DNA from: CBDFLD01 sp965249005
GTDB taxonomy: Bacteria > Acidobacteriota > UBA6911
Direction: 5' to 3'
Length of the DNA: 64,000 bases
Assembly (NCBI GenBank): GCA_965249005.1
Contig: CBDFLD010000019.1
Span: 1 to 64,000 of the forward strand
Shown: one piece after another, positions 44,111-53,226 of the stretch
Position numbering within the stretch: the stretch's first letter is position 1
Layout: every line of letters begins with the position of its first letter
Made by a program: the position numbers and the translations under genes
The notes under the pieces: model-generated
What the model saw: only the letters and a program-made list of their open reading frames with translations
Database searches by the model: none
Told to the model about the DNA's origin: nothing

Positions 44111-45508
44111 ATGATTGAAATCGACCAGGAGTTGAAGCTTTCCGCTCTACGGAATCGGATACGAAAACTCTGGGATGTGTCCGGTCACAAGATTCTGGCT
44201 CTCGAGCAGACCTACGATCTTGCCGGCGGCGCACCCGTCTTCACCGTTGACGGCCAGTACACCTCTCGGGGCTGGACCGAATGGACGCAAGGTTTCATGT
44301 ACGGCTCGGGGATCTTGCAATACGACGCCGGGGGAGATCCGTTATTTCTCGAAACATTCCGGGAGGCCACGCGCGCAGGCATGGCGCATCATCTCACTCA
44401 TTTTGGCGTGCATGACCATGGTTTCAACAACATCAGCACTTACGGCAACCTTCTGAGGCTGGCTCGGGAAGGCCGTTTTGAAGCCACGTCCTGGGAGATC
44501 GACTTCTACGAGTTGGCTCTCAAGGTTTCGGGCGTGGTGCAGGCCCGGCGGTGGACTGCCCTGCCGGATAGCCGAGGCTTTGTCTACTCCTTCAACGGGC
44601 CCCACAGTCTTTTCGCCGACACGATGCGCTCGCTGCGCTCGCTCGCGGTGTCCCATCTCCTCGGTCAACATCTGCTGGACGAAAACGACAGAAAGGTTTC
44701 GCTGCTGGATCGCCTGATTCAACACGCCAAGACCACAGCAGAGTATACGGTCTACTACGGAAAAGGCCGCGACGCGTACGACGCGCGCGGGCGTGTGGCG
44801 CATGAGTCGATCTTCAATCTCAACGATGGCCTGTATCGCTGTCCGAACACCCAGCAAGGATACTCGCCGTTTTCGACCTGGACCCGAGGCCTGTCATGGA
44901 TCATTCTGGGATACGCCGAGCTTCTGGAGTTCTTTGAAGCGCACCAGGCATCGCTGGACGGAAAAGGCCTTGCTCAATTCGGGGGGTTCGAAGCCGTCAC
45001 CAGGTTCATGGAAGAAGCCTGTCGCGCGACTTGCGACTTCTACATCTCCGAGACGCCAACGGACGGTGTTCCTTACTGGGACACGGCGGCCCCTCATCTG
45101 CACGAGCTTGGGGACTATCTCGACAAGCCGGCAGACCCGTACAACGCCTGGGAACCGGTGGACAGTTCCGCGGCGGCGATCTCAGCGCAGGGACTATTGC
45201 GTTATGGACGTTTCCTCGGCGATAAAGGTCAAGCGGAACCTGGCGCGCGTTACTGGCAGTGTGGTTTGACGATTGTCCGAACCTTGCTGGAAGAACCGTA
45301 CCTCGATACTTCCGATACACATCAGGGACTGTTGCGACACTCCCTGTACCACCGGCCCAACAGCTGGGATCATGTACCCGAGGGACAGAAAGTTCCCTGT
45401 GGAGAGTCGAGCATGTGGGGAGACTATCACATGCGCGAGCTGGCTCTGTACCTGCAACGGGTGGACGAGAAGAAGCCGTATTTGACATTTTTTTCGGGAG
45501 TGGGTTAG
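44111..45508 (+). CDS. GH88-like (unsaturated glucuronyl hydrolase-type) alpha-barrel protein
   Basis: The 465-residue protein lacks a signal peptide and is predicted to be an (alpha/alpha)6 barrel. Features in common with unsaturated glucuronyl hydrolases are the internal repeats of Trp- and Gly-rich helices (WTQGFMYGSGILQYDAGG, FSTWTRGLSWIILGYAELLE), the segment PTDGVPYWDTAAPHLH with DSSAAAISAQGLLRY, and the C-terminal ESSMWGDYHMRELALYLQRV. Such enzymes cleave the unsaturated uronic acids left by polysaccharide lyases. The catalytic Asp residues cannot be assigned with certainty. An SDR gene follows. Confidence 0.75.
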   Translation: MIEIDQELKLSALRNRIRKLWDVSGHKILALEQTYDLAGGAPVFTVDGQYTSRGWTEWTQGFMYGSGILQYDAGGDPLFLETFREATRAGMAHHLTHFGVHDHGFNNISTYGNLLRLAREGRFEATSWEIDFYELALKVSGVVQARRWTALPDSRGFVYSFNGPHSLFADTMRSLRSLAVSHLLGQHLLDENDRKVSLLDRLIQHAKTTAEYTVYYGKGRDAYDARGRVAHESIFNLNDGLYRCPNTQQGYSPFSTWTRGLSWIILGYAELLEFFEAHQASLDGKGLAQFGGFEAVTRFMEEACRATCDFYISETPTDGVPYWDTAAPHLHELGDYLDKPADPYNAWEPVDSSAAAISAQGLLRYGRFLGDKGQAEPGARYWQCGLTIVRTLLEEPYLDTSDTHQGLLRHSLYHRPNSWDHVPEGQKVPCGESSMWGDYHMRELALYLQRVDEKKPYLTFFSGVG

Positions 45509-45611
45509 CGCTTTCCGCTCACCGCTATCCGACTCCACGTAGTGGAAATGTGACGCCCTGTTCGCAGTTCAGTCTGGGAGCAAGGATTCAAGTAAAGTGA
45601 ATGGGGGTGCA

Positions 45612-46385
45612 ATGGACGCGCCGGTTGCTTTGATTACTGGGGGGACTCGGGGCATCGGGCTGGGAATCGCCGATTGTCTCGCCCAGGAAGGTTACCATCT
45701 TGCGCTGTGTGGTCGTCGCCCGGAGACTGAAATCGAAGAGGTCTGCCGTTCGCTCGAGAAAAGGGGGGGCAAAGTTCGTTACATCCAGGCCGACGTGGCT
45801 CGCCGGGATGACCGCGACCGCTTGATCGATCAGGTAGGCGGGACGTACCAACGCTTGAACGTGCTGATCAACAACGCCGGCATCGCACCCGCCGTACGCG
45901 CGGACATATTGGAGGCAACGGAAGAGAGCTTTGAAACCGTCCTGCGCGTCAACCTGCAGGGGCCGTATTTTCTGACCCAGCGCGCCGCAAACTGGATGAT
46001 CCTGCAAAAGCAACAGAATCCGGATTTTTCCTGCTGCATCATCAACGTCTCGTCGATTTCAGCAACCGTGGTTTCGGTCAATCGCGGGGAATACTGTATC
46101 TCGAAAGCCGGAATCGCCATGGCGACACAACTATGGGCCGCCCGGCTGGGAGAGCATAAAATACCCGTCTATGAGATCCAACCCGGCGTGATCGCGACCG
46201 ATATGACTGCCGGTGTGAAGGAAAAGTACGACCGCCTCATCGAAGAGGGATTGCTCGTCGAGGCTCGGTGGGGGTTGCCCAAGGACATCGGGACGGCTGC
46301 GGCGATGCTGGCTCGCGGCGATCTCTCCTATGCCACAGGTCAAGTGCTCGTGGTCGATGGGGGACTCACATTGGCAAGGTTGTGA
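45612..46385 (+). CDS. SDR-family oxidoreductase (3-ketoacyl-ACP reductase-like)
   Basis: From ATG 45612 the protein has 257 residues. The Rossmann motif GGTRGIGLGIADCLAQEG, the NNAG motif (VLINNAGIAPAV), the catalytic Ser in IINVSSISATVV and the YxxxK pair in GEYCISKAGIAMA are all present, so it is an active classical SDR. GTG at 45597 is possible but less likely. The cofactor is NAD(P)H; an acidic or basic residue after the first strand (CGRRPET) favours NADPH. Next to the GH88-like gene it may reduce a sugar-derived keto acid. Confidence 0.9.
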   Translation: MDAPVALITGGTRGIGLGIADCLAQEGYHLALCGRRPETEIEEVCRSLEKRGGKVRYIQADVARRDDRDRLIDQVGGTYQRLNVLINNAGIAPAVRADILEATEESFETVLRVNLQGPYFLTQRAANWMILQKQQNPDFSCCIINVSSISATVVSVNRGEYCISKAGIAMATQLWAARLGEHKIPVYEIQPGVIATDMTAGVKEKYDRLIEEGLLVEARWGLPKDIGTAAAMLARGDLSYATGQVLVVDGGLTLARL

Positions 46386-46411
46386 ATGTGAGCTGTCAGC
46401 GATCAGCGACT

Positions 46412-46526
46412 GACCGGCGCGCTGCGCCGGTCACTTGGGAACGTAACTGCACTGCACAGCCTGAAAAACGTGGTTCTTGGCGATTTGCTAAGTTACACAT
46501 ATAACAGCAGATCCGTGAGCAGTTAC
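46412..46526. repeat. Structured repeat, copy A
   Basis: First of two direct copies with a 126-bp period. It begins with a perfect hairpin, GACCGGCGC (46412-46420) / GCGCCGGTC (46424-46432). Then TTGGGAAC leads to an outer pair GTAACTGC (46443-46450) / GCAGTTAC (46519-46526), which encloses an AAAACG/TGGTTC-like hairpin and a GCTA...AACAGC region. The outer pair and first hairpin recur in the other copies. No coding frame fits. Copy A is the most diverged of the three. Confidence 0.75.
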
Positions 46527-46537
46527 TGGAGAGCGCT

Positions 46538-46653
46538 GACTGGCGCAACGCGCCAGTCGCTTGGGAACGTAACTGCGCAGCGCACCGTGAAAAACCGTGG
46601 TTTTTGACGATTTGCTAAGTTACACGCATAGCAGCAGATCAGCGAGCAGTTAC
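46538..46653. repeat. Structured repeat, copy B
   Basis: Same order as copy A. Hairpin 1 is GACTGGCGC / GCGCCAGTC (46538-46546, 46550-46558). Outer pair GTAACTGC / GCAGTTAC at 46569-46576 and 46646-46653. Inner hairpin AAAAACC / GGTTTTT and GCTA / TAGC pair lie inside. It is nearly identical to copy C at 53062. The remaining 127 bases up to the formiminotransferase stop hold nothing I recognise. Confidence 0.8.
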
Positions 46654-46780
46654 TGGAGAGCTTTCAGCTAAAGCGACAATGTTGCCCGGAGTCTTCTGGT
46701 AGCTATTAGGAAGTGCAGCTGATCTGTGTTCTAGCAGTTCAAACTTTTTCACCCCATACGGTCATCTTGGTCCGAACGAT

Positions 46781-48478
46781 TCATTCGGTCGCTCCCATCT
46801 TGGAATGAACGATGGCAACGATCTCGTTTTCAAGCGCTTCGGCCTTCTGTTCGATCGCTCGGCCCTTGTTGAAGACCTCGTCGACAAACGCTCGATCCGC
46901 TAGACTCGCGCCATTTGTCATCACGTTCAGCATGGCTCCCCGGACCGCCATTCGGGCGCACAGCGCTCCGACCCCCGCATCGGAGGCGGAGTTTGGATTT
47001 CCGGTCTCGGCCATGACTTTGAGCACTTGCATCGAATCGAGGGCCTTCTCCATTACCTGAAGGGGAACTTCCATGGCGTAGCGGGTCGCCTGCTCCACCG
47101 CCCGCTCGCGCGTCAGATTCTCCTCTTCGGTTCCCTGGGGAAGGCGGAAGGCATCCATCACATAGTTGAAGGCCCTGGTGTCTTCATCGACGAGACGCCT
47201 CAGCTCGACATGGCAGTCCTTGGCCCGCTCGGCGCTGTTTGAAAACTCCTCCCAGCGTTCGTCCCAACCTCTCTTGTGGGAAGAGAGATTCGCCACCATG
47301 GCTCCCAGGGCCGCCCCCAGCGATCCCACGGCCGCCGAAACGGATCCACCCCCCGGAGCAGGGGACTCGGAAGCGGTCTCCTCTACAAAGTCCGCCAGCG
47401 ACAGCCCGACCAGTGTCTTGCTGGAACGGTCCGCGATGGCGTACTCCACGATCTTCTCTTCGGGTTTGAAGGGATACAGGTCATCGAGCCCAAGTGATTT
47501 GACCGCGATCTTGATAATCTCCGCGTCAGAGATCCCGGTGGACCGGTTTTGCTTCTTCAGAAAGTACTTTCCAGCATCCAGCACCGCGGCCAACGGGATC
47601 AGGCCCACGAGCTCGGAACCGGTCACCCGGATACCCCGGGCGGTGGCGCTCTTGCAAACTTCATCAAAGGCGATATGAACCGGCGTGACGCTTATGTTGG
47701 TCAAGTTCATCGATATCTGCGCAATGCCGTACTCGTCGATGTACCAACCGATCGCTTTGACGCATTTCAACGCCCCAGGGGTCCATTCCGGCTCTCCATT
47801 TTTGTCCCGGACGATCGCACCGGTGAGTGGGTGCCCTTTTCTCTTGACGCGCCCTCGCTCCCGAACATCGAAAGCAATGGCATTGGCGCGTCGGGTCGAG
47901 GTTGTATTCAGGTTTACATTGTAGGCAATGAGAAAATCCCTGGCTCCGACAGCGGTCACCCCCGATTTGGGATTGAAGCTCGCGGGACCGAAGTCCGGCT
48001 TCCACTCCGCTTTCGCGAGTTTCTCCTTCAATCCCTCGTACTCACCTGAGCGGACGTCGGCCAAATTTTGACGCTGCTCGACAAGGGCGGCGTTCTCATA
48101 GCAATAGATCGAGAGCTTCAGCTCTTCGCCCAATCGCTTGGCCAGAGTCCGGGCATGGCGAACGGTCTCATCCATCGTGATGTTAGCAACCGGCACGAGG
48201 GGACAGACGTCGGTGGCTCCGAAACGGGGATGCTCACCTCGGTGCTTGCTCATATCGATGAGCTCCGACGCTTTCCGGACCGCGCGAAAGGCAGCCTCGA
48301 GCACAGGCTCCGGCGGTCCGGCCATGGTAACGACGGTTCGATTGGTTGCTTTTCCCGGATCGACGTCGAGAAGCTTCACGCCGTCGACGGTTTCAATCTG
48401 ATCCGTGATCTGTTTGATGATCGACAGGTCTGTTCCTTCACTAAAATTTGGCACACACTCAATCAGTTGCTCTTTCAT
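46781..48478 (-). CDS. ftcD: Bifunctional glutamate formiminotransferase / formimidoyl-THF cyclodeaminase
   Basis: The 565-residue protein is a fusion. Residues 1-300 are the formiminotransferase (QLIECVPNFSEGTDLSIIKQ, MSKHRGEHPRFGATDVCPLV, GVTAVGARDFLIAYNVNLNT). Residues about 355-560 are the cyclodeaminase (LSLADFVEETASESPAPGGG, SVSAAVGSLGAALGAMVANL). It acts at the end of histidine degradation, moving the formimino group from N-formimino-glutamate to tetrahydrofolate and releasing ammonia to give methenyl-THF. The fused form is normal in many bacteria and in animals. ATG 48478 is preferred over GTG 48481. No hut genes are nearby. Confidence 0.93.
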   Translation of the reverse strand: MKEQLIECVPNFSEGTDLSIIKQITDQIETVDGVKLLDVDPGKATNRTVVTMAGPPEPVLEAAFRAVRKASELIDMSKHRGEHPRFGATDVCPLVPVANITMDETVRHARTLAKRLGEELKLSIYCYENAALVEQRQNLADVRSGEYEGLKEKLAKAEWKPDFGPASFNPKSGVTAVGARDFLIAYNVNLNTTSTRRANAIAFDVRERGRVKRKGHPLTGAIVRDKNGEPEWTPGALKCVKAIGWYIDEYGIAQISMNLTNISVTPVHIAFDEVCKSATARGIRVTGSELVGLIPLAAVLDAGKYFLKKQNRSTGISDAEIIKIAVKSLGLDDLYPFKPEEKIVEYAIADRSSKTLVGLSLADFVEETASESPAPGGGSVSAAVGSLGAALGAMVANLSSHKRGWDERWEEFSNSAERAKDCHVELRRLVDEDTRAFNYVMDAFRLPQGTEEENLTRERAVEQATRYAMEVPLQVMEKALDSMQVLKVMAETGNPNSASDAGVGALCARMAVRGAMLNVMTNGASLADRAFVDEVFNKGRAIEQKAEALENEIVAIVHSKMGATE

Positions 48479-48662
48479 CACCGAATCCCCAATATGGCAA
48501 AGGGCTGATTATAGGCCATCGCCGCCGGAGATGGGAAACCGATTCCCCCTGCGCGGCCGCTCTTGAAGCATTCCACGATTTATTGCTTGGCCTCGTGTGC
48601 GATTCGGCACAGAATGTCCGGGATATTCAGAATCCCATTCCCCTGTGGACAGGAGCGCCTCA

Positions 48663-50018
48663 ATGACCGCTGATACGGAAACGTCTCAAAGCGAGTCCCA
48701 ATACCTGGATGAAGTGAATGCTCGTCCATGGCACCGGCGACTACTGGGCTACGCGCAACTCTCGGGTCCCGGGTGGATTCAAGGAGCGATCACGCTGGGC
48801 GCCAGCACGGCGACTTCTGCCTTTTACCTCGGATGGATGTTCGGTTATCGCATGCTCTGGGTGAACATATTGGGAATGGCGATGGGTGTCGTCATGTTTG
48901 CCGCCATATCCCGGCCTGCGCTCTACCGCGACGGATCCATATTCAACGCCATGAAAAAGCATATCCATCCGAGTGCCGCTTATGCATGGATCTGGGCCGC
49001 GATCATCAGCTCCGTCTTTTGGTGCACGAACCAGTACGCGGCAGCCACGGCCTGTCTCGCCGATATCGTCCAGCTAGCCGGGTGGGCCTCGTCGGATCAA
49101 GGGCTCCTCGCCACAAAATGGATCCTCGGCGCCATCATCCTCGGGGTCAGCATTCCATTGACGTGGGCGTATGGAAGTGACGCCCAATCGGGGGTCCGGC
49201 TCTACGAGCGTGTCCTCAAGGGCATGATTCTCCTCATGGTCGTGTGCTTCGTCGCCGTTTTGTGGAAGACCGGTGTTCGCTGGCTCGATCTCTTGGCCGG
49301 CCTCATCCCTGGCGATTTTCCGAGCAGGCCTGAAGATCGAACCATGGTGCTGGGCGCGCTGGGCTGCGCCGTCGGGGTCAACATGACTTTTCTGTTTCCC
49401 TTGACCCTCCGGGCGAGAGGCTGGGGGAAAAAGCATCTGGGGTTGGCGCGATTCGATCTGTTCGCCGGAATGCTTTTGCCGTTTGCCATCATTTCATCTC
49501 TGGTCATCATGACGACGGCGAACATGCTCGAGGGGTCGCCGGAACGGCCCGACAGTCCCGCGACCGTCGCCAGAGTGATGATGCCGTTGTTCGAGGGGAC
49601 ATGGCTTCCTGCGGCCACGGGGCGGGTTCTTTTCGATCTCGGCGTCGCCGCCATGCCGCTGTCCACGATCACGATTCTCATGCTCATTTGTGGACTGGCG
49701 CTGTGTGAGCTACGAGGAGTTCCACACACAGGTTTCTGGTTTCGCGTCGGATCTCTGCTGCCTGCGGTCGGAATCCTGGGAGTGGCCTACCGAGCTCCGT
49801 TCTGGCTGGGCCCTTTGATTTCGTCCTTCGCACTCATCCTGCTGCCGATTGCTTACTTTGGCTTTTTCGTCCTGTGCAACAGCAAGTCCTTTCTGGGATC
49901 GGACATGCCTACCGGGCGCCCCCGATTGCTCTGGAACATCGCCATGTTGGGAGTCCTGGCCATTGCAATTATTGGCGCCGCCGTGAAGATCGTGGATGCG
50001 GTGGAAGGGTTGTTCTAG
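48663..50018 (+). CDS. Nramp-related membrane transporter lacking the DPGN motif
   Basis: From ATG 48663 (AGGAG upstream) the protein has 451 residues and about eleven helices. It begins like an Nramp (GYAQLSGPGWIQGAITLG), but the metal-binding DPGN of helix 1 reads GAST, and the MPH motif of helix 6 is replaced by VGVNMTFLFP. The overall fold (APC/LeuT type) seems kept. Classical Nramp carriers move Mn2+ or Fe2+ with protons and need these residues. This divergent type is frequent in Planctomycetota and Acidobacteriota and probably moves something else. The gene stands alone. Confidence 0.8.
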   Translation: MTADTETSQSESQYLDEVNARPWHRRLLGYAQLSGPGWIQGAITLGASTATSAFYLGWMFGYRMLWVNILGMAMGVVMFAAISRPALYRDGSIFNAMKKHIHPSAAYAWIWAAIISSVFWCTNQYAAATACLADIVQLAGWASSDQGLLATKWILGAIILGVSIPLTWAYGSDAQSGVRLYERVLKGMILLMVVCFVAVLWKTGVRWLDLLAGLIPGDFPSRPEDRTMVLGALGCAVGVNMTFLFPLTLRARGWGKKHLGLARFDLFAGMLLPFAIISSLVIMTTANMLEGSPERPDSPATVARVMMPLFEGTWLPAATGRVLFDLGVAAMPLSTITILMLICGLALCELRGVPHTGFWFRVGSLLPAVGILGVAYRAPFWLGPLISSFALILLPIAYFGFFVLCNSKSFLGSDMPTGRPRLLWNIAMLGVLAIAIIGAAVKIVDAVEGLF

Positions 50019-50083
50019 CGCTATCCGTCATGCGCTTGGCGCTGAGCGCCCCCAAGAAGCGGATGGCGGTCGGCGGAAAGCGG
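50019..50083. repeat. Intergenic repeat with both orientations of the CGCTTTCCGC unit
   Basis: Directly after the Nramp-like stop, CGCTATCCGTCATGCGCTTGG is followed by an inverted copy at 50058-50083 whose complement reads CGCTTTCCGCCGACCGCC. A hairpin CTTGGCGCTGAGCGCCCCCAAG lies between, and GGCGGCGCAGCCGCCGC follows. It could act as a bidirectional terminator between two converging genes. Confidence 0.5.
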
Positions 50084-50101
50084 GGCGGCGCAGCCGCCGC
50101 A

Positions 50102-51379
50102 TTAGCTCGAGTAATACAACTCCGGTCCTATCTCCAACTTTTGCCCTGCCTTGATCGATTCGTTTCCTTTGAGAATGGGTACGCACGCTGCCATGGCGGT
50201 TGGACCGTCACAGAGGTTCGCTCTTCCGTTGCGAATCGTGGCGCAAAAACCCTCGACTTCGTTCCGGTAGGCCATCAGCGCGTTGAATCCGCTGGAGCCG
50301 CCGGCAATCTGGGATCCGGTCGCATCCCGGAGGCGACTTTCGGACGCCTGCATCACGGGTCCCGAGGCAGCAGCTGGAACTTTTAACTGCGTTGCCTCTT
50401 TGGCCTCCCCTTCGAAGAAGAGCATCGCCTCCCGTTCTGCGGTGAGAATGATCGTCCCCTCCGTACCCATGAACTCCTCGTAGTAGTGCTCATGGGCGTT
50501 CGACTGAATCGAGGAGTAGGTAACGGTAAGGCCATCCGGATATTCGTAGATCAGGTACACATGATCGAAGACTTCCCGGCCATCCCGGTGGCGCTCGATT
50601 CCTCCGGTGCCGAACACAGCCGTGGGCTGACGTTCCGTGAACCAGTTGAGAACCTGAATCTGGTGACTTCCCAGCTCGGCCATCAGGCCCTGGGAGTACT
50701 TCCAGTAGAGCCGCCAGTTCCGGAGGTGTTCCAGATCGGGATAGTCCCAGGGAACCGGATCGAAATTACTCTCCGGAACAGCCCGGCGCCACGTGTTGTT
50801 TCGGTGCCAGTTCGCCCGGATATGATAGACGTCGCCAATCACTCCTTCGTCGATCAACTGCTTCGCCTCGTGATAGAGCGGGTTGTACGCGCGCTGATGA
50901 CCCACTTGAAGATTTCTCCGTGCCGAGGCGGCCGCTTCGATCATGAGACGGCACCCGTCGATGCTGTGGGCCATCGTCTTTTCGCAGAGCACGTGCTTTC
51001 CCGCCTGCAAGGCGTCGATCGTCATGCGATCGTGCAGCCACAAAGGGGTCGCAATGAGCACCGCCTCGATGTCCTTTCGCTCGAGCAGCCGGCGGTAGTC
51101 CGTATATCCCACGGCCTGCGGATCAAACTTCGCGTGTGCGATCTCGAGACCCCGTTCCAGATTTGGCGGGTATATGTCACATACCGCCGACAGTCGAATG
51201 TGACTCGCAGGACTGTTCTCCATCAGCACCTGCCCCTGCCCCCCGGCGCCAATGATGCCGGCCCGGACGGGAGTCATCGAAGTGGCCTTCCAGATCAACC
51301 CTCCGGCCACCGGGGCAGCGGCTACCGCTTTGATGAAGTTCCTTCGTCCGAGTTTTTGCTGCTCCTCGGTCAGTGCCAT
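50102..51379 (-). CDS. Gfo/Idh/MocA-family oxidoreductase with Tat-type signal
   Basis: The 425-residue protein begins with KLGRRNFIKAVAAAPVAG, a twin-arginine-type signal, so it is probably exported with its cofactor. The Rossmann motif is VRAGIIGAGGQGQVLME; the EKP-like motif is HVLCEKTMAHS, with Thr in place of Pro; NLQVGHQRAYNPLYHEAKQL and the C-terminal domain follow. Members of this family act on sugars or inositols with NAD(P). It is the last gene of a likely ApbE-DoxX-oxidoreductase transcription unit. Confidence 0.88.
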   Translation of the reverse strand: MALTEEQQKLGRRNFIKAVAAAPVAGGLIWKATSMTPVRAGIIGAGGQGQVLMENSPASHIRLSAVCDIYPPNLERGLEIAHAKFDPQAVGYTDYRRLLERKDIEAVLIATPLWLHDRMTIDALQAGKHVLCEKTMAHSIDGCRLMIEAAASARRNLQVGHQRAYNPLYHEAKQLIDEGVIGDVYHIRANWHRNNTWRRAVPESNFDPVPWDYPDLEHLRNWRLYWKYSQGLMAELGSHQIQVLNWFTERQPTAVFGTGGIERHRDGREVFDHVYLIYEYPDGLTVTYSSIQSNAHEHYYEEFMGTEGTIILTAEREAMLFFEGEAKEATQLKVPAAASGPVMQASESRLRDATGSQIAGGSSGFNALMAYRNEVEGFCATIRNGRANLCDGPTAMAACVPILKGNESIKAGQKLEIGPELYYSS

Positions 51380-51434
51380 ACCGGCCTCCCTAGACAGTCA
51401 AACAGAACATCGTATGCACTCTGGACGCGCCGCC

Positions 51435-51926
51435 TCATGCGGTTCTCCGTTGGTGGATCAAAATGTCCAGACCGGCAATCCGGCCAGTTGGAAAAGAGAA
51501 CAGTAGCAACAGCGCCAGGGCTTCCATGAACGTCTTGTTCACATAGAGCTCGGACCCCTCTGAAGTGGACACGATAAAGCCCTGATATGCCAAAGGCGGC
51601 GCAGCCAGGTAAAACAGCATCAAGAGAAGGAATCCGCCCAGTGCGGCGGCCCGGCTCCACAGCCCCAACATCAAGAGAATCCCCAGAACCATCAGACCCC
51701 ACTTCGTGACCCCATCGGTCAGCATGAGAAGGTTTGGACTCGCCGCAATCTCGTGGAACCAGGAGGCGAAGGGGCCCGCGGACGCTTCGAGATAACCCTG
51801 CGAAGTCCAGGTTGCGTCATAGAGCTTGGCAAAACCCTGATAGAAGAGATGCCACCCGATACAGAAACGGAGCAGCACCAGCAAGAACTGTTGCCAGGAA
51901 GTGAGCGAGACAGGGCGGGAACTCAA
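51435..51926 (-). CDS. DoxX-family membrane protein
   Basis: The 163-residue protein has four hydrophobic helices and the DoxX pattern (LLVLLRFCIGWHLFYQGFAK, LGILLMLGLWSRAAALGGFL). It lies in the inner membrane. DoxX relatives are linked to respiratory or thiol redox systems. Its ATG overlaps the ApbE stop by four bases (ATGA at 51923-51926), so both proteins are coproduced, and the oxidoreductase starts 55 bases later. A role in a membrane redox unit together with ApbE is plausible. Confidence 0.85.
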   Translation of the reverse strand: MSSRPVSLTSWQQFLLVLLRFCIGWHLFYQGFAKLYDATWTSQGYLEASAGPFASWFHEIAASPNLLMLTDGVTKWGLMVLGILLMLGLWSRAAALGGFLLLMLFYLAAPPLAYQGFIVSTSEGSELYVNKTFMEALALLLLFSFPTGRIAGLDILIHQRRTA

Positions 51927-53017
51927 AGAAACACCTCCAAACTCTCCGGGACGTGTCCGAAGACCTGATACGTGAGAGAAGCAGCTTCACGGGGCCTCGG
52001 AACAATCAGGGCACCTGCATCCGGATCGGTTCGACAATAGGCTTCGATCTCCACCGGCTCCATTACGAAGAACGCGGTGGCCAGCGCATCGGTCTTCGCG
52101 GCAGTCCCGCCGAAGGCGGTGGCGCTCAGCTTTCCGTCAGCAGGATAACCCGTTCTGGGATCGATCACATGCCCGTACCTCCGTCCATCGGACTCGAAAT
52201 ATTGCTCCCCGCTGCCTGAGGTGGCCATGGCTCGATTGCTCAAATTCAAGACGGCGAAATCACGACCCCGTCCGAGCGGGTGACGGATACTGATCTTCCA
52301 TCCCTCGCGAGACCGCAGGCCATTTGAGGGAGCGCTTCCGGCCGCCAAGATGCTACTGTGGCCTGCATGCAAGAGCGCATCATGCAGCTCCATCGTCTTC
52401 AACCGGTCGACCGCACGATCCAGAGCATAACCTTTGCCGATACTCCCAAGATTGAGCTCCATGCCTTTTCGTAGAAACCGAACGGATCGCCGGGCTGGAT
52501 CCAGTCGCAAGAACTGACTGCCCGTCAAACGGAACGCGGCATCGATTTCTTTCTGTTGCGGCACCCGGCCCTGTCGCGTCCAGAATCCCCAGCAGCGCGA
52601 CAAGGGGCTCGACGTGATGTCAAACGCGCCGCGGGTCTTCCGATGCAGTTCCGCGCCCAGACGCAAAACGTCAAACAGTCTCCGCTCGACCGGCACCGCT
52701 GATTCCGATGCGCGGCGATTGAGGATCGACAGCTCGCTATCATCCCGGTAGACGGTCATCTGGGCTTCCAACCGCTGTACCTCGCTGAGCGCACGATGGA
52801 CGGCAAGTATCTTGCGTCTGTCCGATGCGGCCCAGAGAATCTCGAATTCGCACGCCATCGCCGGCCGACCAGCTCGAAGGAGCAGATCGTCTTCCTTACG
52901 TTGGGGTTGAAGGGTGAATTCGGCGGCGGCGCCCAGGGCACTGCCCCATTGCATCGGGTGCACAAAGGCCCGACGGGTTCTGGGTTGACGGAATTTTGCG
53001 GACTGTGCCTCGTTCAT
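51923..53017 (-). CDS. apbE: FAD:protein FMN transferase (ApbE)
   Basis: The 364-residue protein has the ApbE body with AGRPAMACEFEI at the start of the domain, DDSELSILNR, and GSIGKGYALDRAVDRL. The metal/flavin region reads HAGHSSILAAG in place of the usual DAGGN, and RGRDFAVLNLSNRAMATSGS, YGHVIDPRTGYPAD and AAKTDALATAFFVM follow. It attaches FMN to a Thr or Ser of flavoproteins such as Rnf or Nqr subunits. No target subunit is in the window. The altered HAGHSS segment could affect activity. Confidence 0.88.
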   Translation of the reverse strand: MNEAQSAKFRQPRTRRAFVHPMQWGSALGAAAEFTLQPQRKEDDLLLRAGRPAMACEFEILWAASDRRKILAVHRALSEVQRLEAQMTVYRDDSELSILNRRASESAVPVERRLFDVLRLGAELHRKTRGAFDITSSPLSRCWGFWTRQGRVPQQKEIDAAFRLTGSQFLRLDPARRSVRFLRKGMELNLGSIGKGYALDRAVDRLKTMELHDALLHAGHSSILAAGSAPSNGLRSREGWKISIRHPLGRGRDFAVLNLSNRAMATSGSGEQYFESDGRRYGHVIDPRTGYPADGKLSATAFGGTAAKTDALATAFFVMEPVEIEAYCRTDPDAGALIVPRPREAASLTYQVFGHVPESLEVFL

Positions 53018-53061
53018 CGGCTCATTATCCCAGTCCCCTGACAGTGATTCAACTCAGTGCT

Positions 53062-53177
53062 GACTGGCGCAACGCGCCAGTCGCTTGGGAACGTAACTGC
53101 GCTGCGCACCGTGAAAAAACGTGGTTTTTGACAATTTGCTAGGTTACACGCATAGCAGCAGATCCGCGAGCAGTTAC
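53062..53177. repeat. Structured repeat, copy C
   Basis: Hairpin 1 GACTGGCGC / GCGCCAGTC at 53062-53070 and 53074-53082. Outer pair GTAACTGC / GCAGTTAC at 53093-53100 and 53170-53177. The order, spacing and almost all bases equal those of copy B, about 6.5 kb away. It lies upstream of apbE and downstream of the TIM-barrel gene. Confidence 0.8.
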
Positions 53178-53226
53178 TTAAGGGTACTCTGCCGGGCACG
53201 GGACAAGAGGAACGAGTGCTACCGGT

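Noticed and set aside
46412..53177. Copies A-C considered as a CRISPR-like array
   Set aside because: Only three 116-bp copies with one far away and no regular short spacers or cas genes.
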